Positions 57,294-64,000 of a stretch of 64,000 nt of DNA are shown here, one piece after another. Position numbers and translations under genes: made by a program. Origin of the DNA: a bacterium (GTDB lineage: Bacteria > Pseudomonadota > Gammaproteobacteria > Pseudomonadales > Moraxellaceae); the NCBI GenBank assembly GCA_029945725.1, contig JAQSDB010000002.1, forward strand, positions 124,001-188,000. Reading direction: 5' to 3'. The notes under the pieces were generated by a model, which had not been told where the DNA came from, did not search any database, and saw nothing but the letters and a program-made list of their open reading frames with translations. How positions within the stretch are numbered: the stretch's first letter is position 1; each line of letters opens with the position of its first letter.

Positions 57294-58547
57294 ATGGCAA
57301 GCCCAACAAACAATCCGATGATCGTGGGCATCGATGTCGGCACTGCGAAAGTGGTGGCGCTGGTGGGCCAGATCAATGCCGAAGGCGCCCTTGAAATTGT
57401 CGGTGTCGGCATGAAGCCGTCACTCGGCATGAAAAAAGGAGTTGTCGTCAATATTGAGCAGACGGTGCAGTCGATTCAGGGGGCTGTGGCCGAGGCCGAG
57501 TTGATGGCCGACTGCAAGATTCATTCTGCCTATATCGGTATCGCGGGTGCGCATGCGGGTGGCCGTAATTCCCAGGCAGTGGTGGCTATTCGCGAAGGCG
57601 AAGTGCAGCAAAGCGATATTGACCGGGTGGTTGATGCGGCGAAGTCCGGTTCCATTCCAACCGACCAGCGCATTCTGCACATCCTGCCGCAGGAGTATCT
57701 GGTCGATGATCAAGCCGATGTACGTGATCCCCTTGGCATGTCGGGCGTGCGTCTGGAAGGGCATGTGCATCTGGTGACCTGCTCGGTAAACGCCATGCAG
57801 AACCTGGAAAAATGCGTGCGCAGCTGCGGTATCGAGATGGACGCCATCATTCTGGAGCAGCTGGCCTCGAGTTATGCAGTGCTGACAGCGGATGAAAAGG
57901 AGCATGGCGTCTGTCTGGTCGACATCGGTGGCGGTACCACGGATGTGGCGGTGTTCTCCCGCGGAGCGATTCGTCATACGGCGGTGATTCCGGTCGCGGG
58001 CGATCAGGTCACCAATGACATTGCGACGGCACTTTATACGCCGACGCAGGATGCGGACGAGATCAAGATCAAGTATGCCAGTGCGGTAGCGCAACTGGTT
58101 CCGCCCGAGGAGACCATCAATGTCCCTGGCATGGGCGACAGGCCGGCGCGCAAGCTGTCGCGGCAGACGCTGGCTGAGGTGGTGGAGCCACGATACGACG
58201 AACTGTTTGCGCTGGTGCAGGCTGAAATCGAGCGCAGTGGTTATCAGGGCAAGCTGGCTGCTGGTGTGGTGCTGACCGGTGGCTCCGCCAAGATTGAAGG
58301 CGCCACTGCGCTGGCGGAATCAATTTTTCACATGCCGGTACGGATTGGTATGCCGCAGTCGCTGAAGGTGGGTGGCATGGGCGAAATATTGCGTAACCCG
58401 ATTTATTCCACCGGTGTTGGCTTGCTGCTCTATGGCAAGAAACAGTGGGAAGAGAACCAGAACGGTCAACCTGTACGCAAGAACACAGGGGCTGGTGTGG
58501 GCGAGGTAGTACAGAAATTGCGCGGCTGGCTGGCACGGAATTTCTGA
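57294..58547 (+). CDS. ftsA: Cell division protein FtsA
   Basis: 417 residues from the ATG at 57294 (TAAGGAAGA upstream). Actin-like ATPase: IVGIDVGTAKVVALVG (phosphate 1), VDIGGGTTDVAVF (phosphate 2) and VVLTGGSAKIEGA (adenosine). The C-terminal amphipathic helix (LRGWLARNF) binds the membrane and ties FtsZ to it. Leader of the ftsAZ pair. Confidence 0.97.
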   Translation: MASPTNNPMIVGIDVGTAKVVALVGQINAEGALEIVGVGMKPSLGMKKGVVVNIEQTVQSIQGAVAEAELMADCKIHSAYIGIAGAHAGGRNSQAVVAIREGEVQQSDIDRVVDAAKSGSIPTDQRILHILPQEYLVDDQADVRDPLGMSGVRLEGHVHLVTCSVNAMQNLEKCVRSCGIEMDAIILEQLASSYAVLTADEKEHGVCLVDIGGGTTDVAVFSRGAIRHTAVIPVAGDQVTNDIATALYTPTQDADEIKIKYASAVAQLVPPEETINVPGMGDRPARKLSRQTLAEVVEPRYDELFALVQAEIERSGYQGKLAAGVVLTGGSAKIEGATALAESIFHMPVRIGMPQSLKVGGMGEILRNPIYSTGVGLLLYGKKQWEENQNGQPVRKNTGAGVGEVVQKLRGWLARNF

Positions 58548-58624
58548 GCGCGTATTGCCGGGTGAGCGGAACGCCCGGATTTGAAACTGAGTGATTAGTG
58601 AGCTTTTGAGCGAAGGAGAGAGAG

Positions 58625-59803
58625 ATGAATATTTTTGAGCTGGCGGATAATGCACCACAGCACGGCAAGGCGGTGATCAAGGTCATCGGTGTGGGCGGTG
58701 GCGGTGGTAATGCTGTTGAACACATGGTGAACAGCCAGGTGGAAGGCGTCGAGTTTATTTGCGCCAACACCGATATGCAGGCGTTGTTCAAGATGCAGGC
58801 GCGCACGCATCTGCAACTAGGCCAGGCGGTAACGCGCGGTCTCGGTGCCGGTGCCAATCCTGAAGTGGGTCGTCAGGCGGCGGTGGAAGATCGCGAGCGT
58901 ATCCGTGAAGTGCTGGAAGGTGCTGACATGGTGTTTATCGCGGCCGGCATGGGCGGCGGTACCGGCACCGGCGGCGCACCGGTGGTGGCGGAAGTGGCTC
59001 GGGAAATGGGCATCCTCACGGTTGGTGTGGTAACCAAGCCTTTCCTGTTTGAAGGCAAGCGTCGCATGGACGTTGCCGAAGCCGGCATCGACAACCTGTC
59101 GCAGTATGTGGACTCGCTGATCACGATTCCCAATCACCGCCTGCAGGCAGTGCTTGGCAAGGTCTCGATGATTGAAGCTTTCCGCGCTGCCAATAATGTG
59201 CTGAAGAATGCCGTGCAGGGTATCGCCGACATGATCCTGCGTCCGGGCGAAATCAATCTCGATTTTGCTGACGTGCGTACCGTGATGTCGGAGCAGGGCC
59301 TGGCGCTGATGGGCACCGGTTCGGCGAAGGGCGAGGATCGTGCCCGTATTGCCACCGAAATGGCCATCCACAGTCCGCTGCTGGATGATGTGCGTCTTGA
59401 AGGTGCCCGCGGGGTGCTGGTTTCGATTGCTGCCGGTCCGGAGCTGGGTATTGATGAGTTCACCACCGTGGGTGACATCGTGGCTCAGTTTGCTTCGCCG
59501 GAAGCGACCGTGGTGATTGGTACGATCCTCGATCCCGAGCTGGGTGAAGAGCTGCGTGTGACGGTTGTGGCGACAGGCTTGCCCAAGGCGGCACGCGCCC
59601 CGGGCATGAAGCTGGTGGCCCAGCCCATGGCAGCACCTGCCGGTATCCCGGCGGCTGCAACGGGTACGAATGGCCAGACTGGCGGTGATTACGACACGCC
59701 TGCGTACCTGCGTAACCAGAAAGTGGCGAATGGCGGGACCGCTCCCCGCAGCAACCCTGACCTGCTGAATATCCCGGCCTTCCTGCGCCGCCAGGCAGAC
59801 TAA
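58625..59803 (+). CDS. ftsZ: Cell division protein FtsZ
   Basis: 392 residues. Tubulin-like GTPase with [17 protein letters not shown], the tubulin signature [10 protein letters not shown] (about 110-119) and the T7-loop [12 protein letters not shown] short disordered linker leads to the C-terminal peptide [11 protein letters not shown] that binds FtsA and ZipA. Strong AAGGAGAGAG before the ATG. A 77-base gap separates it from ftsA. Confidence 0.98.
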   Translation: MNIFELADNAPQHGKAVIKVIGVGGGGGNAVEHMVNSQVEGVEFICANTDMQALFKMQARTHLQLGQAVTRGLGAGANPEVGRQAAVEDRERIREVLEGADMVFIAAGMGGGTGTGGAPVVAEVAREMGILTVGVVTKPFLFEGKRRMDVAEAGIDNLSQYVDSLITIPNHRLQAVLGKVSMIEAFRAANNVLKNAVQGIADMILRPGEINLDFADVRTVMSEQGLALMGTGSAKGEDRARIATEMAIHSPLLDDVRLEGARGVLVSIAAGPELGIDEFTTVGDIVAQFASPEATVVIGTILDPELGEELRVTVVATGLPKAARAPGMKLVAQPMAAPAGIPAAATGTNGQTGGDYDTPAYLRNQKVANGGTAPRSNPDLLNIPAFLRRQAD

Positions 59804-59821
59804 GGGTTTATTCGCTCAAGC

Positions 59822-59854
59822 CCGGACCGACCGCTACTCTCCCGGTCGGTCCGG
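59822..59854 (+). terminator. Likely terminator after ftsZ
   Basis: CCGGACCGACCG (59822-59833) pairs perfectly with CGGTCGGTCCGG (59843-59854), 9-base loop, followed by CTCCTTTCCCC. The stem is strong but the tail is only pyrimidine-rich, so termination may be partial. It lies 18 bases past ftsZ. Confidence 0.6.
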
Positions 59855-59939
59855 CTCCTTTCCCCGCGAGCGGTTCCGGCTTGCATGGTCAGCTTCGTCT
59901 GCTACCATCGCCCTCCCGCCGCCTGAAATAATTTGTCAC

Positions 59940-60860
59940 ATGTTGCGACAACGCACCGTCAAGAATGCCATCCGCGCCAGCGGTATCGGCCTCCATACAG
60001 GTTCCAAAATCTATCTCACCCTCAAGCCGGGTCCGGTAGACAGCGGTATTGTTTTTTGTCGCACTGATCTTGATCCTCCTGTCGACCTGCCGGCCAGGGC
60101 CTTGCTGGTTCGCGATACCTCCATGGCCACCACGCTGGTGCAAGGCGACGTCAAGCTTTCCACGGTAGAGCACCTGATGTCGGCCCTGGCTGGTCTCGGT
60201 ATCGATAATGCGGTGGTTGAAGTCACGGCTGCTGAAGTTCCCATCATGGATGGCAGCGCGGGTCCCTTTGTGTTCCTGATACAGGCGGCAGGCATTATCG
60301 AGCAGGATGCACCCAAGCGCTTTGCCCGCATCAAGCGACGTGTTGAAGTCCGTGAAGGCGACAAGATAGCGGCTTTTGAGCCCTATAACGGTTTCAGGCT
60401 TTGCTTCACCATTGATTTTGATCACCCGGCTTTTCTTGATGAGCATAAATATGCCGAAGTGGATTTTTCTACCACGGCCTATGTAAAAGAAGTCAGCCGC
60501 GCTCGTACCTTTGGTTTCATGCGCGACATTGAATACCTGCGCTCAAAAAATCTGGCGCTGGGCGGCAGCATGGAAAATGCCATTGTGGTTGATGACCACG
60601 GGGTAATGAACGAAGAAGGGCTGCGTTACAAGGATGAGTTCGTGCGTCACAAGATGCTGGATGCCATCGGCGATCTTTATCTGCTGGGCTGCGGCATTCT
60701 GGGAGAATATCAGGGCCACAAGTCGGGTCATGCGCTTAATAACCAGTTGCTGCGTGCCCTTCTGGAGCAGCCGGATGCCTTTGAAATTGTCACATTTGAT
60801 GACGAGGCGCTGGCCCCGATCTCCTATGTCAAGCCGGGTCGCCTGGGGAACTCCATATAA
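59940..60860 (+). CDS. lpxC: UDP-3-O-acyl-N-acetylglucosamine deacetylase LpxC
   Basis: 306 residues, usual length. Catalytic base E77 and zinc ligand H78 in [16 protein letters not shown], the second site [14 protein letters not shown] (His and Asp ligands) and the [10 protein letters not shown] loop. It performs the first committed step of lipid A synthesis and is a known antibiotic target. Last gene of the dcw region; it is convergent with the DciA-like gene 26 bases on. Confidence 0.97.
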   Translation: MLRQRTVKNAIRASGIGLHTGSKIYLTLKPGPVDSGIVFCRTDLDPPVDLPARALLVRDTSMATTLVQGDVKLSTVEHLMSALAGLGIDNAVVEVTAAEVPIMDGSAGPFVFLIQAAGIIEQDAPKRFARIKRRVEVREGDKIAAFEPYNGFRLCFTIDFDHPAFLDEHKYAEVDFSTTAYVKEVSRARTFGFMRDIEYLRSKNLALGGSMENAIVVDDHGVMNEEGLRYKDEFVRHKMLDAIGDLYLLGCGILGEYQGHKSGHALNNQLLRALLEQPDAFEIVTFDDEALAPISYVKPGRLGNSI

Positions 60861-60886
60861 ATCATTGGGATATGTGTTTTTGCAGC

Positions 60887-61369
60887 CTACGACGGACGGC
60901 CCTTTTCATTATCCCCGGCGGCATCCACATGTCTTGCCAGACGGCGCAAGGCTTCGCTAACCTCCCCCCTCCCCAAGTCATGAGACAGGGTGGACAACAG
61001 TTCGGCCGTCGCTGGACTGAGCTTGCGTAATGGAGGGTGGCTCAGCATTTTCGATCGGGATGTCAGCGTTGCCGGTTTGATCACGGCGTTAATGCGCTTG
61101 AGTTCACAAAGTTCGCCATGTTGGCGCAACTGCTGCATGTAGATGCGACTAAGATAGCGAAGCTGGCCTGCGATGGTGCTATTGGAACAGGCCAGTGTCA
61201 GGGTTCCTTCATGATAAGACGCAACTTGCACCCACTGGCGCAAGCGCTCATCAAGATAGAGCCCCAGAAGGATGTCGAGCTGGCTGAGCAGGCATGAGCG
61301 CTTTTTCAGGGCGTTCAGATTCCCCTGGGCAAGAATTTCGGTCAGCGTGGAGGTTTTTTCTAGGCGCAT
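60887..61369 (-). CDS. DciA-like protein (DUF721)
   Basis: 160 residues from the ATG at 61369; an open frame continues upstream but without a better start. The DUF721 domain occupies about residues 10-100 (LLGLYLDERLRQWVQVASYHEGTLTLACSNSTIAGQLRYL, cited by its ends). DciA proteins load the replicative helicase DnaB in bacteria that lack DnaC and DnaI. A DUF721 gene between lpxC and the secA region is common in Pseudomonadales, where enterobacteria have secM. Divergent from the M23 peptidase. Confidence 0.8.
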   Translation of the reverse strand: MRLEKTSTLTEILAQGNLNALKKRSCLLSQLDILLGLYLDERLRQWVQVASYHEGTLTLACSNSTIAGQLRYLSRIYMQQLRQHGELCELKRINAVIKPATLTSRSKMLSHPPLRKLSPATAELLSTLSHDLGRGEVSEALRRLARHVDAAGDNEKGRPS

Positions 61370-61486
61370 GTCCGTACTTACGTTGGCCTTTTCCCGAACA
61401 CCGGTTCCGGATGAGAAGGCTGTTCTGCTGGTACCCGGGTATTGCCAGTATACCCGCGCCAAAACAAGAAGCAGGATGTATTAGTC

Positions 61487-62365
61487 ATGAACATTATTTT
61501 TCTCAGCCGCAAGCATGGGCGACCACGTACCTTGCAGTTGCCGCCGCGTGCCTTGATGGCAGCGGCTGGCGTGCTGATTCTGCTTTGTGTGGCGCTTGGC
61601 AGTGCCGGCTACTGGGTGGCCTCGCGTTTTTATTCCTCGCCGGAAATCAATCTGGGTGGTATGGCGGACTCACGGGATCAGCTCAAGGCCGTGACCGAGC
61701 GCATGGTGGAGATGCAGGCCCGCCTGATTCGTCTGGATGCCCTCGGTGAGCACCTTGCCGAGTCGGCGAAAATCAACAGCGAGGAGTTCGATTTCAAAAA
61801 AAAGCCCCCCATGGGCGGTCCGCTGACCTCGGAGATGACCATTCTCGGTGACCGCCCCAACGTGATGTTGCGTTTGCAGCAGCTGGGCGCTGAAATCGAG
61901 CAAAAAGAAGCGCAGCTGCAGGCACTGGACAGCTTGCTCAGTGGGCAGCGTACCCAGCCGAAAAGCTATCTTGCCAATATGCCGGTACAAAACGGCTATA
62001 TCACTTCCACTTACGGCTACCGTCCCGATCCCTTTACGGGCCGCACCGCGTTTCATGGTGGTATCGACTTTGCCGGTCCGGAAGGCACGCATGTATTTGC
62101 CGTGGCGCCAGGTATTGTGAGCTGGGCCGGGGAGAAGACGGGTTACGGCAATATGGTGGAAATCAATCACGGCGACGGGGTGAGCACGCGTTATGCCCAT
62201 GCCAGCCGTGTTGCGGTGAAGGTGGGGGATCTTGTCGCCAAGGATCAGCTGGTGGCTTATATGGGCTCTACCGGCCGCTCCACGGGTTCACATCTGCATT
62301 ACGAAGTGCTGCGGGGTGGTAATCAGGTTGATCCGGCCAGTTACATCGCCCACGCCAAGCGCTGA
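61487..62365 (+). CDS. M23-family peptidoglycan endopeptidase
   Basis: 292 residues from the ATG at 61487. One N-terminal membrane helix (about 22-45), a coiled coil (about 60-160; ERMVEMQARLIRLDALGEHLAES region) and a C-terminal LytM domain. The Zn2+ motifs are intact: HGGIDFAG (HxxxD) and HLHYEVL (HxH). With both HxxxD and HxH present, it should be an active cell-wall cleaving enzyme. The position before secA is conserved in Pseudomonas. Confidence 0.92.
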   Translation: MNIIFLSRKHGRPRTLQLPPRALMAAAGVLILLCVALGSAGYWVASRFYSSPEINLGGMADSRDQLKAVTERMVEMQARLIRLDALGEHLAESAKINSEEFDFKKKPPMGGPLTSEMTILGDRPNVMLRLQQLGAEIEQKEAQLQALDSLLSGQRTQPKSYLANMPVQNGYITSTYGYRPDPFTGRTAFHGGIDFAGPEGTHVFAVAPGIVSWAGEKTGYGNMVEINHGDGVSTRYAHASRVAVKVGDLVAKDQLVAYMGSTGRSTGSHLHYEVLRGGNQVDPASYIAHAKR

Positions 62366-62381
62366 GGCTTCCGCGCTTCCG

Positions 62382-62408
62382 AAAAACCCGGCAATTGCCG
62401 GGTTTTTT
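62382..62408 (+). terminator. Terminator before secA
   Basis: AAAAACCCGGCAATTGCCGGGTTTTTT-type hairpin, given by its parts: CCCGGCA (62387-62393) with TGCCGGG (62396-62402), then six Ts. It ends the M23 peptidase transcript and implies a separate secA promoter in the 193 bases that follow. Confidence 0.88.
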
Positions 62409-62601
62409 CATTACAGAATCAGTGGGTTCCACATGTTTTGCCCTCGCGGGAATAGGGGTAGAATGGCCCGCTTTGCGGCGGGGGGCTTGAGTTCATTCTC
62501 ATCCGGCCCCATTTCAGCCGGACGCTGCAGGTTGGCGAGGTTGGCAGGACGCGATAACCCACCCGGGCTGTCGCACGAATTCATTTTCATGAGTGGCGGT
62601 T

Positions 62602-64000
62602 ATGTCGGGACTTGCAAGTCTGGTCAGCAGTATTTTTGGTACCAAGAACGAGCGCGAACTCAAGCGCATGCGCAAGCTGGTAGACGCGATCAATGCGCAA
62701 GAAGCCGCCATGAAGGCGCTGGATGATGCCGCGCTGACTGCCAGGACTGCCGAATTCAAAACCCGTTTTGCAAAGGGTGAGTCGCTGGACCAGCTGTTGC
62801 CGGAGGCTTTCGCCGTATGCCGCGAGGCTGCGCAACGTGTGCTTGGCATGCGCCATTACGATGTGCAGATGATCGGTGGCATCACCCTGCATGAAGGTCG
62901 TATTGCGGAAATGCGTACCGGTGAAGGCAAGACCCTGACGGCGACCTTGCCAGCCTATCTGAACGCCCTTTCGGGTAATGGCGTACACGTGGTGACGGTC
63001 AATGATTACCTCGCCGCCCGTGATGCGGAATGGAATCGTCCCTTGCTGGAGTTTCTCGGCCTGAAAGTGGGCGTTATCCGCTCCATGCAGCCTTCAGACG
63101 AAAAGCGCGAAGCCTATCGTGCCGACATTACCTACGGCACCAATAACGAGTTCGGCTTTGACTATCTGCGCGACAACATGGCCTTCCGCCTGGAAGACAA
63201 GTATCAGCGCGGATTGACCTATGCACTGATTGATGAGGTTGATTCCATTCTCATCGACGAAGCGCGTACCCCGTTGATTATTTCCGGTGCCAGCGAAGAC
63301 TCATCCCGTCTTTATGAGCAAATCAACACCCTGATTCCAAAACTGAAAAAGCAGGCTGAGGAAGATCAGGTTGATGGCGGCCATTTCTGGATGGATGAAA
63401 AGCAGCGCCAGGTTGAGCTGACCGAAGAAGGCCATGAGTACGTCGAGCAACTGCTGACACAGCTCGGCCTGCTGGTTGAAGGTGACAGTCTTTATTCCGC
63501 AGCCAATCTGAGCCTGCTGCACCATGTGCATGCGGGCTTGAAGGCGCATCTGCTGTTTCAGCGTGACGTGCAGTACATCGTGCAAAACGGTGAGGTCATC
63601 ATTGTTGATGAGCATACCGGCCGCACCATGCCGGGCCGGCGCTGGTCTGATGGTATTCATCAGGCGGTAGAAGCGAAGGAAAAGGTTGATATCCAGAGTG
63701 AAAACCAGACCCTCGCAACGACCACGTTCCAGAACTACTTCCGTCTTTACAATAAACTGTCCGGCATGACCGGTACGGCCGATACCGAGGCACCGGAATT
63801 CAGCCAGATTTATGGTCTTGATGTTGTCGTGATTCCCACACACATGCCCATGGTGCGCAAGGATCTCGACGATCTGGTGTTTCTCAGCCGTGAAGAAAAG
63901 TTTGAAGCCATCATTACCGAAATCAGGGCGTTGCGTGAAAAGCAGGCGCCGGTGCTGGTGGGTACAGCCACCATCGAGACCAGTGAATATCTGGCCAACA
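62602..64000 (+). CDS. secA: Preprotein translocase ATPase SecA (3' partial)
   Basis: The first 466 codons; the frame runs off the end of the window (full SecA is about 900). Walker A MRTGEGKT at about 104-111, Walker [19 protein letters not shown], the preprotein cross-linking region and the start of the second nucleotide-binding domain ([18 protein letters not shown]) are visible. SecA drives proteins through SecYEG. No SecM-type arrest gene precedes it. The ribosome binding site is weak (GTGGCGGTT). Confidence 0.97.
   Translation, partial: MSGLASLVSSIFGTKNERELKRMRKLVDAINAQEAAMKALDDAALTARTAEFKTRFAKGESLDQLLPEAFAVCREAAQRVLGMRHYDVQMIGGITLHEGRIAEMRTGEGKTLTATLPAYLNALSGNGVHVVTVNDYLAARDAEWNRPLLEFLGLKVGVIRSMQPSDEKREAYRADITYGTNNEFGFDYLRDNMAFRLEDKYQRGLTYALIDEVDSILIDEARTPLIISGASEDSSRLYEQINTLIPKLKKQAEEDQVDGGHFWMDEKQRQVELTEEGHEYVEQLLTQLGLLVEGDSLYSAANLSLLHHVHAGLKAHLLFQRDVQYIVQNGEVIIVDEHTGRTMPGRRWSDGIHQAVEAKEKVDIQSENQTLATTTFQNYFRLYNKLSGMTGTADTEAPEFSQIYGLDVVVIPTHMPMVRKDLDDLVFLSREEKFEAIITEIRALREKQAPVLVGTATIETSEYLAN

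Overview
The window is a GC-rich, densely packed chromosomal segment from a gammaproteobacterium. Its gene order matches, from memory, the Pseudomonas aeruginosa region running from yhdP to secA: yhdP-nitrilase, rpoN/lpt/kds, mla-murA-his, algW, the zapE/acyl-CoA dehydrogenase/tas group, rplM-rpsI-petABC-sspAB, lpoA/rsmI/rnpB, and the whole dcw cluster to lpxC and secA. A member of or near the Pseudomonadales is the best guess; the genus cannot be fixed from the sequence alone. No insertion sequence, prophage, integrase, CRISPR array or rRNA operon was seen. The ends cut yhdP (5' part missing) and secA (3' part missing).

Layout. (1) 1-4304: yhdP and a nitrilase-family hydrolase. (2) 4301-7127: a small accessory block with a cyclic-nucleotide-binding protein, a class I HMG-CoA reductase and a Sel1-repeat protein, where related genomes usually carry tldD/pmbA. 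(3) 7133-14899, minus strand: darP, npr, rapZ, hpf, rpoN, lptB, lptA, lptC, kdsC, kdsD, i.e. LPS transport and Kdo supply plus sigma-54/PTS-Ntr genes; ptsN is missing from its usual slot. (4) 15113-23220, plus strand: mlaFEDCB, ibaG, murA, hisG, hisD, hisC, with two copies of an 88-nt structured intergenic repeat flanking murA-hisG. (5) 23237-32352: PAP2 phosphatase, DegS/AlgW-type protease, Nif3-like protein, a large TRAP-type permease, YhcB/ZapG, an alpha/beta hydrolase, ZapE and an acyl-CoA dehydrogenase. (6) 32353-42586: Tas-type aldo/keto reductase, rplM-rpsI, tRNA-Gln, petABC (cytochrome bc1), sspA, sspB, dolP, diaA, yraN, lpoA, rsmI and the RNase P RNA. (7) 42896-60860: a promoter with a four-repeat MraZ operator, then mraZ, rsmH, ftsL, ftsI, murE, murF, mraY, murD, ftsW, murG, murC, ddl, ftsQ, ftsA, ftsZ and lpxC, mostly with start/stop overlaps. 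(8) 60887-64000: a DciA-like protein, an M23 peptidase and the start of secA.

The common theme is the cell envelope: peptidoglycan precursors (murA to ddl, mraY), division (fts genes, zapE, zapG), LPS (kds, lpt, lpxC), outer-membrane lipid asymmetry (mla, yhdP, dolP) and envelope stress proteolysis (degS/algW). Nearly everything is conserved housekeeping. The less ordinary signals are the covarying 88-nt repeat pair, the HMG-CoA reductase block, a possible attenuator before murA, a short non-lipidated LpoA, the missing ptsN, and a fused TRAP permease with no nearby binding protein.
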